Part shown: piece after piece, positions 20,576-30,201 of the stretch | Numbering within the stretch: the first letter of the stretch is position 1 | Layout of the letters: the number at the start of each line of letters is the position of its first letter | Assembly: GCA_030220185.1 (NCBI GenBank) | Contig: JASPKZ010001233.1 | Location: forward strand, 2,107,501-2,171,500 | Reading direction: 5' to 3' | DNA length: 64,000 bases | Origin: Diploptera punctata | Lineage: Eukaryota; Arthropoda; Insecta; Blattodea; Blaberidae | The notes under the pieces: model-generated | Seen by the model: only the letters and a program-made list of their open reading frames with translations | What the model was told of the DNA's origin: nothing | Databases searched by the model: none | Made by a program: the position numbers and the translations under genes

Positions 20576-20959
20576 TATATCGGGAATTTATTATTCGTCT
20601 AGCTTAACTTTGCAAGAAATTTGTAGAAAGAGACAGCTGTGCTCGCCTCTCTAACTCGCACCAGTGTTATCGGTAATTCTTCACCAGATGTTTATAGGAT
20701 AAAGGAGGAAGACGAAAACTGACAACAGGGTGGATTCTTTCTTTTGTAACTGGTTGAAAGCGGTCAAGGATCTACCCTTATATCTCCATTTCTCTCTTTG
20801 CCAAGTTAAGCCAGATATACAATAATACTTTTAAAAAACATTTTGTTCCGTTGAGGTTTTTGTTAAACATTTAAAAACAGTACAATGTTGTACTTGTTGT
20901 GGCAGTCATCCTCAACAAATTATATTTTTATAAAATATTCAGGTAGGCTTTTCGGAACC

Positions 20960-21345
20960 GGTTTCATTTTGGTCCAAAAAAATAATTTATAACTTTATTC
21001 TCAAATACTCGCAATCTTTCTTCTCCCTTAAAGTAAGAGTCCGTCTTTAGCATCCATATAATATAACATTTTTATGTATCTTCAGTTACGCTTTTGAGAA
21101 AAGTTGAGACGACAAGAGTCCCTGTAATACAGAATAACGTGAATTTTCAGAATTGAGCCTATGTTTAATTTCCTTGTGCATCTCATTCTTATTTGTTATT
21201 ATTGTTTATTTGATATTTTAATTCAATCACTTCTTCAAAATTTCCCTCATTTATCATTCATTAACTGTCCATTTCCATTATATGATGTATTTTTATATGT
21301 GATCAATATATTTAGTTTTATTGATGTTTACTTCCAGCTCCAATA
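20960..21345 (-). mobile_element. RTE-B internal fragment
   Basis: Reverse complement of RTE-B positions corresponding to 13990-14400: it carries the sequences behind MVTHRYSLYNGNGQ, FEEVVEF and the ARRTLTLR-like block (TTCTCCCTTAAAGTAAGAGT). It lacks the 3' terminus, so it is not a simple 5'-truncated insertion. Confidence 0.65.
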
Positions 21346-21469
21346 TCTTAGTGTTACACGCAAGCCACTCCACCACGACAAGGTAAAGATACTACGGAGG
21401 GAATTAAATCCATTAAAATGATGGAGAGTTAGCTCTTCATTCATTAGGAATTCCTAAAGCCGATTGCGG

Positions 21470-21760
21470 AAACCTGCAAAGTGTGCTGCTACGCTTAAAT
21501 AAACTTAATATATGTATTTTTAATTTTTAATTAAATACTACCTACCTCGGTATATTTTAATAGCTTCGCTTCGTTGCGAATCATTGAAAATTGCGACCGC
21601 TAGAGCGATTTTTAAATTTTCGTCCCAGGTGAACTACTGCGCCTTATAGTTTTACAGCATAACAGGTAGCGGCTAAACATTCGCTGTAACTAGAAACACA
21701 TTTTCATGAAGCGGTTTGGAAGTCTATAAATCACAATCATACACAGGCTGAATTTTTATA
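21470..21760 (+). repeat. GCGACCGCTAGAG interspersed repeat
   Basis: TGCTGCTACGCTTAAATAAA start block, CTACCTCGGTATATTTTAAT, GAAAATTGCGACCGCTAGAG, CGTCCCAGGTGAACTACTGC and ACACATTTTCATGAAGCGG. Then a TACGGGGTGTAACTAAATTC block (21768) begins that resembles a DNA-transposon terminus but is not continued. Confidence 0.6.
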
Positions 21761-21952
21761 TACGGGGTGTAACTAAATTCCCATTACAGACTTTGAGGAC
21801 GTGTAGTGTGGACCAAGATGGTCACGTTTAGCATAGGAATTCATGTCCGTGAGACCATATTTGCATCCTCAATTTCTTAGTGTTATTTAATAGAATGTGT
21901 GAGTGTTGGCTTTTAGTATATCCTCACTAACTCAAAAAAAAAAAAATATGGC

Positions 21953-22135
21953 CATCATCATCATCATCATCATCATCATTACCATCATCACCATCATCAT
22001 CCTTCACCGGTGTGGAAAGCAACGAGAAGCTACCATACCTACAATTCCCTAGTAAAGCTGCAAGCATAGCATGAAAATGCTATGATTGCAGCGAAGGACC
22101 TGCCTTCGGGCAGAATTACTATGGATGGATATGTA
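21953..22135 (+). mobile_element. SINE family C, 5'-truncated
   Basis: Contains only the CATCAT run, CCTTCACCGGTGTGGAAAGC, GCTATGATTGCAGCGAAGG and the GGCAGAATTACTATGGATGG 3' end. The tRNA-like head is absent. Confidence 0.8.
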
Positions 22136-22184
22136 TATATATCGATGTTATATTTAAATTTTGACATTAAGCAATACAGGCCTA

Positions 22185-22432
22185 ATATGACATGAAAAGA
22201 AAAATAAATTCTTGAACAGGTATTTGAACCCAGAATTTCTGAATTGATACTTCACTTACGCTATCCAAGCTCCTAATACAAACATTTATTTTCCTTTATA
22301 TATATTCTTTATATATAAAGGATATTGTTTGTGCTAGGCGCCTGGATAGCGTAAGTGCTAGCGCACTGAAGTATCACTTTAGAAGTCCTGGGTTCAAATC
22401 CCGGGTCAGGCATTTATTTTTCTTTTCATGTA
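22185..22432. repeat. foldback element with tRNA-like arms
   Basis: The plus-strand right arm 22335-22430 carries a tRNA-like module: GCGCCTGGATAGCGTAAGTG (A box) to GTCCTGGGTTCAAATCCCGG (B box), closing with GTCAGGC. The left arm (22195-22270) is its diverged reverse complement (TATTTGAACCCAGAATTTCT, CGCTATCCAAGC). Both arms are bounded by ATGAAAAGAAAAATAAAT-type sequence. The centre holds TTTATATATAAAG. Confidence 0.7.
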
Positions 22433-22454
22433 ATATGTATATATACATATATAT

Positions 22455-22806
22455 GTCCACCGCTGTGGTCTCGAGGTAGCGTGCTGCCTTGTCACGCAGC
22501 GGGCCCGGGTTCGATCCCCGGTCGGGGCAGTTTTTCTGGGTGAGGTTTTTATCGGGGGTTTTCCTCACCTATAAGACAAATGTCAGGAAAACTTTAAGGC
22601 CCAAACGGTCCCCGAAATCATATGGCCATCATCCTTATCATTGTCATCCTTACCATTATCATTATCATCATCATCCTTCACCGGTGTGGAAAGCAACGGG
22701 AAGCTACCACACCTACACAATTCCCTAGTAAAGCTGCAAGCATAGCATGAAAATGCTATGATTGCAGTGAAAGACCTGCCTTCGGGCAGAATTACTATGG
22801 ATGGAT
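22455..22806 (+). mobile_element. SINE family C, reference-quality copy
   Basis: Complete: CCACCGCTGTGGTCTCGAGG, GTAGCGTGCTGCCTTGTCAC, B box GGGTTCGATCCCCGGTCGGG, GGGGGTTTTCCTCACCTATA, ACGGTCCCCGAAATCATATG, the CAT-rich tract, and TGCCTTCGGGCAGAATTACT ending in GGATGGATA. The tRNA-like head is followed by a body unrelated to tRNA. Confidence 0.9.
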
Positions 22807-22908
22807 ATACTAAATGGCCCGGCGAACTTCGTATCGCCTTTAACTATTTTTACGTTAATTTTTCCGTATGGCTTTGTCGATTGAGATGAATTTATGTTGT
22901 CTGCATTC

Positions 22909-23371
22909 TCAGTATACATTTATTGATGGAATATTTTGAGGAGGCTTGCTGATTTCATTATACTTTCGTTTTTTTCCATGAACTTGTTGGCAGTTTGGAT
23001 TCTCATCATCATCATCAAGAAGTCTCTGTATAGTAATATCATCTTGTGATATATTATAGTCATCTTGTTTTTCATTTAATTGAGGCATGGAGATTGTTTC
23101 TGTAATATTAGGCATATTATTATAACTTACAGACGTACTTACAGTTCTGTTATTCCGTTCCTTAGGACCTTCATATGTTTTTAAATTGACATTCATGTTA
23201 AATGTAAAATTTATGTCACATAGACCTATACCAATTTGCGAAAATTCACTTGATATCATATTCATGGTCTCTAGAACTGATTCGTCATATTGTTCAATGT
23301 CCCTTTTCGGTCCAGTTAAATTTAAATTAAGTTGCTGTCTTTCAGCCAGATTACTTAAAACTAATACTTAC
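22909..23371 (-). CDS. unknown protein, partial, probably element-borne
   Basis: An uninterrupted frame of about 154 codons, open from near 23371 (first ATG at 23265, MNMISSEFSQIGIGLC). It ends NIPSINVY-stop at 22909. Features: NLTGPKRDIEQYDESVLETM near the start, an acidic stretch LLDDDDENPNC and a basic KKRKYNE near the C-terminus. A TTTTAAG acceptor precedes the open frame. I do not recognise the family. Its position inside a repeat-bounded block suggests a transposon accessory protein, but a captured host exon is possible. Confidence 0.4.
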
Positions 23372-23565
23372 ACACGAAATTAATATTATTATCAATATAC
23401 TGAAAATAAAATAAACACTGAACACACTTAAATTATGAAATAATCAATATTTGTAATTCAATTGAAATTCGCGGTTGCAACGAAAAGCACAGCCACCTAG
23501 TTAAATAATAAACCAATTACCTTACACCGTCATCTGTTAGAATCGTATGGAACTCACATATAATT

Positions 23566-23862
23566 GGGGCACGCCGTAGCGTAGTGGTTAAGGCACTGAG
23601 CTACAAGCCGGAGGGTCGAGGGTTCAAGTCCCGTTGGGGTCAGGATTTTTAAACCCTCTGGCGGCACTATGGCCCTGGGGTCGACTCAGCCTCTAACTGA
23701 AATGAGTACCAGACGCTTGCTCTGGGGTAAAGACGGCCGTCACGCAGGGCTGACAACCCGGCTGACATAAAGTGTCGATTGTCTAGAAAAAGTGGGACCC
23801 TTAACCTCCTACTACCCCAAAGGCCTCCTGAGGCCTGTTGTGGGATCACTTTACTTTACTTT
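23566..23862 (+). mobile_element. SINE family A with 14-bp perfect TSD
   Basis: ACTCACATATAATT at 23552-23565 and 23863-23876. GGGGCACGCCGTAGCGTAGT, then GGAGGGTCGAGGGTTCAAGT, a body identical in order to the 13.0-kb copy, and a tail of TTTACTTTACTTT. The perfect TSD and low divergence mark it as young. Confidence 0.95.
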
Positions 23863-24070
23863 ACTCACATATAATTATAACTCTTTGTTAAATAATAAAA
23901 AAATAATTTGCAATAGAAATAATGCGACTATAAATTTAGTTATAAACAAACGTAGGTCTCAAGTTGGATCAAACAGCACACAGTGTGCAAAATTTTATTA
24001 AAATCGGTTCAGTAGTTTAGAATTCCATCGCGGACAAACAACGTGACACGTAATTTTTATATATTAAGAT

Positions 24071-24290
24071 ATATTGTCACGCAGCGTGCCCGGGTTCGAT
24101 TCCCGGTGCGAAGCTTAGGTCCCAATAGTCCCCGGAAATCATCCGGCCATCATTATCATCAACGTCCTTCACCGGTGTGGATAGCAACGGGAAGCTACCT
24201 CACCTATAATTCCCTGGTAAAGCTGCAAAGCATAGCATGAAAATGCTACGATTGCAGTGAAAGACCTGCCCTCGGGCAGAATTACTATGG
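24071..24290 (+). mobile_element. SINE family C, internally deleted
   Basis: B box GCCCGGGTTCGATTCCCGG joins almost directly to AGCTTAGGTCCCAATAGTCC, skipping the GGTGAGG..CTCACC segment. The 3' half is normal and ends ATTACTATGGATA. Confidence 0.8.
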
Positions 24291-24299
24291 ATATATATA

Positions 24300-24592
24300 T
24301 TCACTGCTGTGGTCTCTATGTAGCGTGCTGCCTTGTCACGCAGCGGGCCCGGGTTCGATCCCCGGCCGGGGCAGTTTTTCTGGGTGAGGTTTTTCCTCAC
24401 CTGTAAGACAAACAGTCCCCGAAATGATATGGCCATCATCATCCTTAACACTATCACCATCATCATCATCATCCTTTACCGGTGTGCAAAGCAACGGGAA
24501 GCTACACCTACAATTCCCTAGTAAAGCTGCAAAGCATAGCATGAAAATGCTATGAAAAACCTGCCCTCGGGCAGAATTACTATGGATGGATA
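24300..24592 (+). mobile_element. SINE family C
   Basis: CACTGCTGTGGTCTCTATGT head, B box GGGTTCGATCCCCGGCCGGG, shortened GGTTTTTCCTCACCTGTAAG region, 3' end GCAGAATTACTATGGATGG. Forms an inverted pair with the next copy. Confidence 0.85.
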
Positions 24593-24596
24593 TCAA

Positions 24597-24945
24597 TCCA
24601 TAGTAATTCTGCCCGAAAGCAGGTCCTTCACTGCAATCTTAGCATTTTCATGCTATGCTTGCAGCTTTACTAGGGGAATTGTGTAGGTGTGGTAGCTTCC
24701 CGTTGCTTTCCACACCGGTGAAGGATGATGATGATAATGATAATGGTAAGGATGACAATGATAAGGATGATGGCCATATGATTTCGGGGACCGTTTGGGC
24801 CTTAAAGTTTTCCTGACATTTGTCTTACAGGTGAGGAAAAACCCCGATAAAAACCTCACCCAGAAAAACTGCCCCGACCGGGGATCGAACCCGGGCCCGC
24901 TGCGTGACAAGGCAGTACGCTACCTCGAGACCACAGCGGTGGACA
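24597..24945 (-). mobile_element. SINE family C, full-length, inverted neighbour
   Basis: Mirror orientation to 24300-24592, joined tail to tail by GATATCAATCC. Contains every family block up to CTCGAGACCACAGCGG. The two copies could form a long hairpin RNA. Confidence 0.9.
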
Positions 24946-25084
24946 TGGATGGATATATATATATATAATTCTTCTGTATGTGTGTTTGTTACTGAGCTAC
25001 TTCTAAACGAATGGACTGATTTTGTTGAAATTTGTTTGTGTGTGTTTGAGTGGGTTTCTCGATGGTTTAGATTCACAATTGGTC

Positions 25085-25665
25085 CCTATAAAACCATTAG
25101 GTGTAGGAGTTCACCGTAAGTGAAAATTTATTAACAATCGCTCTAGCGGTCACAATTTTTTATGCTTCACAACGAAACTCAGTATTTCCTATTAAAATAA
25201 ACCGAGGTAGGCACTACCCAAAAAAATGAGCGAAATCCGACAATTAGAAGTGGAGGTTTACGTGATCCGAAATTAAAATTTGCCCAAACGACTAGACCGA
25301 TTTTGATCAATTTTTTTGTGTGTGTTTAAATGGGACTCTGGATGATTTAGATTCACAATTGGACCCTCTAAAATGATTAGATGTAGTAGTTCACTTGAAA
25401 TGAAAATTTAAAAATCTCTCTAGCGGTCACAATTTTCGATGTTTTACAACGAAACTCTGTATATCATATTAAAATAAACCGAGGTAGGTATTATCAAAAA
25501 TGAGCAAAATCCGACAATTAGAAGTGGAGTTTTACCTCAAATCCTAAATTAAAAATTAACCGCCAGGTTTGGTTTGTCTCCGCATATACCATAGAATTTA
25601 ATTAACCTTTAATATTTAATTTATTTAGGCGTAGCAACGCACGCCGGCTATTAGCTACATAATAT
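25085..25665 (-). repeat. two tandem units of the CTAGAGCG repeat
   Basis: On the plus strand CTCTAGCGGTCACAATTTT occurs at about 25140 and 25421, a period of roughly 280 bp. Each unit also has AAATAAACCGAGGTAGG, CGACAATTAGAAGTGGAG and GATTTAGATTCACAATTGG. It ends with AATTTATTTAGGCGTAGCAA, the reverse of the family's start. 25665-26040 holds nothing recognisable. Confidence 0.7.
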
Positions 25666-26059
25666 AGTAATACTATATGAAATATAACTGTAGGTAAATA
25701 AATTAAATTCAGTTAAACTAGATATAATTAAGAGAAAAACGTTTATCTGATACTTTAAACAATTAATTGGTAATCTAAATTGAATTAATATACATCAGTA
25801 ACTACAAAGGTTACTTACCATGTTGAACTATTAATGTTCCTTGGATTTGCGTTGTGAAGAAAATGACTGATTCCATTTTGTTCTCTGTGCTTTTATATGT
25901 GATGACAACAGTCAAAATGCAATTTACACACAAGATGAGAATGATACTGAATTTCCTTCATTTTCCATTTACGTAGCATTTTAATGGTTTCGTGTAGTGT
26001 CTATGGCTTCTATAGCAAGACAACCTTAACAATAATTTAAATAATAAGAAAGAATCTCT

Positions 26060-26330
26060 TATAAACTAAACTATCTCTCTCTATTCTTTTCAAGCTTCTG
26101 CACTCTTATGCTCATAATTATTTGGTGTTCAGATTTGAGAAGTTATCTTTTTACCACAACATTGACACTAGGTCACAAGATGACAGTCTGCTAACAATCC
26201 CTCTCCACATCACTTCCTCTTATTCTACTTCTTTCACAGTAGCCTTTGCTCGTTCCTGGAATTCCCTCCCTCATTATATCAGGAGTTGCTGCACATTTGA
26301 CTCTTAAAGTCACGCTTATACAATTACTTG
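26060..26330 (+). pseudogene. non-LTR retrotransposon C-terminal end
   Basis: Encodes in broken frames YNIDTRSQDDSLLTIPLHIT, SSYSTSFTVAFARSWNSLP, then HYIRSCCTFDS. The TIP-H-TSSYSTSF-x(n)-WNSLP pattern is the end of many insect jockey/CR1-type RT proteins. Related scraps lie at 19.5 and 27.95 kb. Confidence 0.6.
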
Positions 26331-26872
26331 TAGTTAAATACGATTAATTGTTCTCCAGAATTAAATTTATTCTCTGTCATTAATATTATTTTTTCTCATT
26401 TTTTATGTTGTTCATTTTACATTTCATTCATTAAATCTAGAGTAAATCAAAATATATTGTGAATGGTAATTATTTTGTTGATGTTCTACATAATAATATT
26501 GTAATTTGTTGACTGGTAGACAAGTCCTTAAAGTCTTAAAACTGGCAGATAAAATGAAGCTGTTATTATTATTTTTATTATTATTATTAATTAAATAAAA
26601 ATAAAACATAGTTTTATTTGATTTTCATATTTATTATATAATTCAGTGACAGCTGTTTTGGTACACTGTACCTTCTTCAGACATGTTAACAAATTATGAG
26701 TTGTGTTCCAACTGATCTAAGCAACAATACAACAATATTTATTTAAATTTAACAAAGGGGATTCATTCAAATCAAGTTGAGAATTTAACAGTTTGTTACT
26801 ACTTTTAAATTTATTAATTTCTACAGCCTCCAAAATGTCTAACTTCTTACCCTTATCACAAACATGTAAAAT

Positions 26873-27076
26873 TTAAAAATTTGGATCGAAACAATGATTA
26901 AATTGGAATAGGTGGTTAGCATATTTTGAATATTCTAGATTTCTGTTATATGTTCTCATGTGTTCCTTTATCCGAGAGATAAAAGGTCTACCAGTTTGTC
27001 CTATATAGACATTGTCACATGTGCCACACTTCAAATTATCAGGTGTATATAAATTGAAGTGTGACACATGTGACAA
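26873..27076 (-). pseudogene. Penelope GIY-YIG endonuclease fragment (left arm)
   Basis: Minus frame: LKCGTCDNVYIGQTGRPFIS, then RIKEHMRTYNRNLEYSKYAN and HLFQFNHCFDPNF. The C-x2-C plus VYIGQTGR combination is the GIY-YIG nuclease core with its zinc-finger-like pair, as in Penelope-like elements. The frame stops at the equivalent of EILHVCDKG in the right arm. Confidence 0.85.
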
Positions 27077-27344
27077 TGTCTATATAGGACAAACTGGTAG
27101 ACCTTTTATCTCTCGGATAAAGGAATACATGAGAGCATATAACAGAAATTTAGAATATTCAAAATATGCTAACCACCTATTCCAATTTAATCATTGTTTC
27201 GATCCAAATTTTGAAATTTTACATGTTTGTGATAAGGGTAAGAAGTTAGATCTTTTGGAGGCTGTAGAAATTAATAAATTTAAAAGTAGTAACAATCTGT
27301 TAAATTCTCAACTTGATTTGAATGAATCCCCTTTGTTAAATTAA
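27012..27344 (+). pseudogene. Penelope GIY-YIG endonuclease fragment (right arm)
   Basis: The frame from 27012 reads GVYKLKCDTCDNVYIGQTGR, FISRIKEYMRAYN, FNHCFDPNFEILHVCDKGKK and LDLLEAVEINKF and ends normally at LDLNESPLLN-stop, so the C-terminus is complete. It represents the last 100 residues of a Penelope-like protein; the first codons run through the palindrome centre. No start is credible. Confidence 0.85.
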
Positions 27345-27559
27345 AAAATTTAAATAAATATTGTTGTATTGTTGCTTAGATCAGTTGGAACACAATTCAT
27401 AATTTGTTAACATGTCTGAAGAAGGTACAGTGTACCGGAACAGCTGTCACTAAATTATATAATAAATATGAAAATCAAATAAAACTACGTTTTATTTTTA
27501 TTTAATTAATAAATATGGATTTTCATCAAGTAAACACCAACTCAATTGATTATTATTAT

Positions 27560-27730
27560 TATTATTATTCTTGGAAGAAGAAATAAAGGAGGACTTCGAA
27601 ACTCATGGATGCAACAAATAAAAACTGAAATGAGAACAAGAAGACTAGAGAATATAGAATGGATGGATAGGGATGAGTGGAGAAAGAAAATAAAACTTTC
27701 GGCACAGAAAGATGTGTAAACATTGAAAAT
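27560..27730 (+). pseudogene. RTE-like C-terminal fragment
   Basis: GRRNKGGLRNSWMQQIKTEM, then RRLENIEWMDRDEWRRK, in line with the Trp-rich terminal block of RTE-like proteins. 5'-truncated, preceded by an ATT microsatellite. Confidence 0.55.
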
Positions 27731-27944
27731 CTGTATATAAATTTAAAAAAAATATTATTATTAATGTTATTAAAGAAACAGCATACTTTTTTTATAAAGT
27801 AAGAACTTCTTACACTAATGACGGTTACATTTAAATGGTTTTCACAATTAGGTACAAGTTTGGCTTCAAGTTTTCAGTACAGTTGCTTAATGCTGTATCC
27901 ATGTAGAGGTAAATGATGTATTCAATTGCAACAGGAATTTTAAT

Positions 27945-28110
27945 AGAAAGTCTCTTCTTTAACAGTAGCCTCTGCCCTTTCATGGAATTCCCTCCCCTCA
28001 AGATATCAGGGGTTGCCACACAGTTTACACTTTCAAGTCATGCTTATACAATTACTTGTCTCAAAGTACCTTTCAACCCACCCAGTGTTATTTGATATGT
28101 ATGTGTTACC
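27945..28110 (+). pseudogene. non-LTR retrotransposon C-terminal scrap
   Basis: TTTAACAGTAGCCTCTGCCC, TCATGGAATTCCCTCCCCTC and ACACTTTCAAGTCATGCTTA follow the same order as the 26.2-kb fragment (TTCACAGTAGCC..., TGGAATTCCCTCCCTCATTA, CTTAAAGTCACGCTTATACA). Confidence 0.5.
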
Positions 28111-28149
28111 TCTTAGTAATTCCTCAATTTTGTCTAAAAGTACCGTACT

Positions 28150-28412
28150 AAAAAAGAAAAATACATGCTGCAACAGACCTAGAAGACCCTTGGCCTACCA
28201 ACTGGCTGCTGGCCTCACTTCCACATGTGTTAATCACTGAGGTAGACGATCATCCAGCCAGTGTGGGGGTGACATGTGATGAGCATGTTGGGTCCCCCCC
28301 ACCATTAGAGCTGGTTTTCTCAACCTGGAGCTGCTACTTATTGTAACTACCCAAATTTCTCATGATACTGACCGAAATTCCATGACAAAATTTCTTCCTC
28401 CATGGAGACCCA
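28150..28412 (-). mobile_element. SINE family B, 5'-truncated
   Basis: Reverse complement of the 15.3-kb copy: ATCACTGAGGTAGACGATCA, TCCAGCCAGTGTGGGGGTGA, GAGCTGGTTTTCTCAACCTG and CCATGGAGACCCAGGC. It stops at the B-box end. 28413-29220 shows no gene, only a tRNA-like scrap near 29030-29110. Confidence 0.75.
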
Positions 28413-29222
28413 GGCTCAACTATAGATTACCTTTCCCTTCATTCTCCATATTATATTCTTGTAATACCATGTACTTCTTCTATCTTTACTAACATTTTGT
28501 AATATTTTAAATGTTTTGCAACGATACTTATAATATTTTTTTTTTACAAATATTAAATATTTATCTATGTATGCATTGATTTCTTCCAAGTTATGCAGAA
28601 TTGTTGTGCGCTTGTGTGAATGCTTAAAGGAACTTCTGCTAAATGAAGGAGATATCTGCGAAATCGGAATGACCAACATTTGAAAATATTTTTTCACTCA
28701 CTTCATTTTGTTAGGTTCCAGTGGGAAAAGGTAGTGTATATCATATTAGTGTACACTTCATTAAATAATTGCATGTAAATTATTTTGTTAGATTAGGAAG
28801 TGGTAAGTTGGTGAATGTCCATTTCTAATAAACTATTGGGAATTTATTGCAAAGGTTGGCCATATCAATTTCACAGCTACATGGTTCCATTTAGTGATGA
28901 CTCTATAAACTTTCTGTAGGGCTTCGAAAATATGTGGTTGCACCTAGCGACAACTCTAAAAACACATGCGCAAGCAAACTGTTTTTCTTGTAGTATTTGA
29001 AAAATGTATTGGGAAAGGTAAACTAGAGTTTTTCTGAGACCCGAACCAATTCAAGTCCCACAGCTCTGTGCCAAGGCAATCTTGACTTAACCATTCGGCT
29101 TTGGCATGGGACAATAATACATCAGCATAAAGTATATTAATTGTTGATTAAAGTTGTATATTAACAATATATTAAAGTGAATTGGAGTAACATTTACCTG
29201 TTTAAAATTAGTAGGAAGTATT

Positions 29223-29440
29223 ATGAGGTATTTATAATTAAATTTTAAAATTATCACCTCAGCTCATGTTTTGTCTTGTTTGTAAACCAGTTTCGGAATA
29301 ATTATTCAATCATCAGTATTTTCACGACCGTTGTTCTGTCATGGTGATGCACTGTTTCTTCCGCTGTCTGTTTGTAGACTGATGAACCTGCAAATCAAAT
29401 CACATTTCCCAGGAATTTCAAAATGTATTAATTTTTTTTT
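29223..29440 (-). mobile_element. Penelope-derived 3' fragment
   Basis: TTATGAGGTATTTATAATTA ... ATTATCACCTCAGCTCATG, TTTGTAAACCAGTTTCGGAA, and the coding trace of GFLRFIRLPTDSGRNSA-like sequence up to TTTCAAAATGTATTAATTTT. The same outer/inner arrangement is repeated in at least eight other places up to 63 kb. Confidence 0.65.
29290..29316 (-). ncRNA. hammerhead-ribozyme-like core
   Basis: Minus strand CTGATGA, a self-complementary stem II (TTGAATAATTATTCC) and GAAAC. These are the two conserved halves of the hammerhead core at correct spacing. Penelope-like elements are known to carry hammerheads near their ends. Stems I and III are not verified. Confidence 0.5.
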
Positions 29441-29580
29441 AGAATGCCACCAGGTTATCTTTCATGATATTTCTGGCTTTCTCTCCTGGCAATGGCAGAA
29501 TTGTAATCCATTTCTTGTGTTGGGGCACATGGAAGGCGGAGTTATGTTACCTCGATAATATGATGGTTGATAAATAATAA
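29441..29580 (+). repeat. short repeat shared with 38.93-39.04 kb
   Basis: AATGCCACCAGGTTATCTTT, CTCTCCTGGCAATGGCAGAA, TTGGGGCACATGGAAGGCGG and AGTTATGTTACCTCGATAAT match 38922-39040 in order. It begins right after the Penelope fragment. Class unknown. Confidence 0.5.
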
Positions 29581-29599
29581 TGTAAAGACTCTCTGTCCC

Positions 29600-30000
29600 A
29601 GAACCTTTAGCTTTATATGCTAATGATCTACCATCTGAACTATCCTAAAGCCTCCAATCTAAACGCAAATTTTTCTCTTATACACTGCAATTTCCAAGAG
29701 TGCCAAATGCTACAAACCATTGCTCGACACATGCAAATGACAACTTCTTATTTAAGAAGACTTTTTAATAGGAATTTTAACATTACTTTATAAAGCCAGA
29801 AGAGCTTCTTTCAATTTTTTTATTATAAATTTAATATTTTTCACTGAAGGAAAAATTATATTTGAAGAGAGAAATATACACCTAGGCTGGGGTTTGAACC
29901 CAGGACCTTTAGCTTTATACATTAATGCTCTACCATCCTGGTTCAAACCCCAGTCTAAGCATAGTTTTCTCTTCAAATATATCAATATTAGTACAGGAGG
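29600..30000. repeat. tRNA-like foldback element
   Basis: Contains GGGGTTTGAACCCAGGACCT (reverse B box) and a short inverted partner GGTTCAAACCCCAGTCTAAG near 29940, with TATATTTGAAGAGA / TCTCTTCAAATATA at the two sides. It matches the 43.14-43.47-kb element but is rearranged. Confidence 0.55.
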
Positions 30001-30039
30001 AGGGGAAAATGAAGACTTCCTTGCTACAAAGAAGAGGTG

Positions 30040-30045
30040 TTTATT
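30040..30045 (-). promoter_or_regulatory. poly(A) signal downstream of the repeat-protein exon
   Basis: AATAAA on the minus strand, about 157 nt after the stop of the long open frame at 30202. It supports a terminal exon. Confidence 0.55.
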
Positions 30046-30201
30046 CAGTTGGTAATATTGACAGAGTGCAACTCTTAACTACATGACAATGGATAGGAAT
30101 AAACAGATGGCACACTCTTCTCTCCCAAAACAAATAAAAAATCTGTCTTCCTCTTTGGCAATGTAAAAATGTGGCAACTCTGGTCAAATATGTAAAAGAA
30201 A

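Larger units (their letters stand above)
22807..24066. repeat. interspersed element, ends GGCCCGGCGAACTTCG ... TATATATTAAGAT
   Basis: Begins TAAATGGCCCGGCGAACTTC and ends TTCAGTAGTTTAGAATTCCA, GTGACACGTAATTTTTATAT and TTAAGAT. Such ends recur around insect non-autonomous elements. It contains the minus-strand open frame 22909-23371 and is interrupted by the SINE at 23566-23862. The class is not determined. Confidence 0.45.
26593..27510. mobile_element. Penelope-like element 3' part as near-perfect palindrome
   Basis: Two arms of about 455 bp meet at about 27047 head to head. Each arm carries the C-terminal GIY-YIG endonuclease region and ends in ACAGCTGTCACTRAATTATA and AAATAAAACTACGTTTTAT-type sequence. 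The arms differ by small changes (for example HMRTYN against YMRAYN). Inverted partial copies are typical of Penelope-like retroelements. No reverse transcriptase is present. Confidence 0.85.

Noticed and set aside
22338..22410. Candidate tRNA gene
   Set aside because: A and B boxes are present but it is part of a foldback, the anticodon arm is not canonical and the flanks are repeated; similar reasoning applies to 43164-43234, 55744-55816 and 58352-58421.
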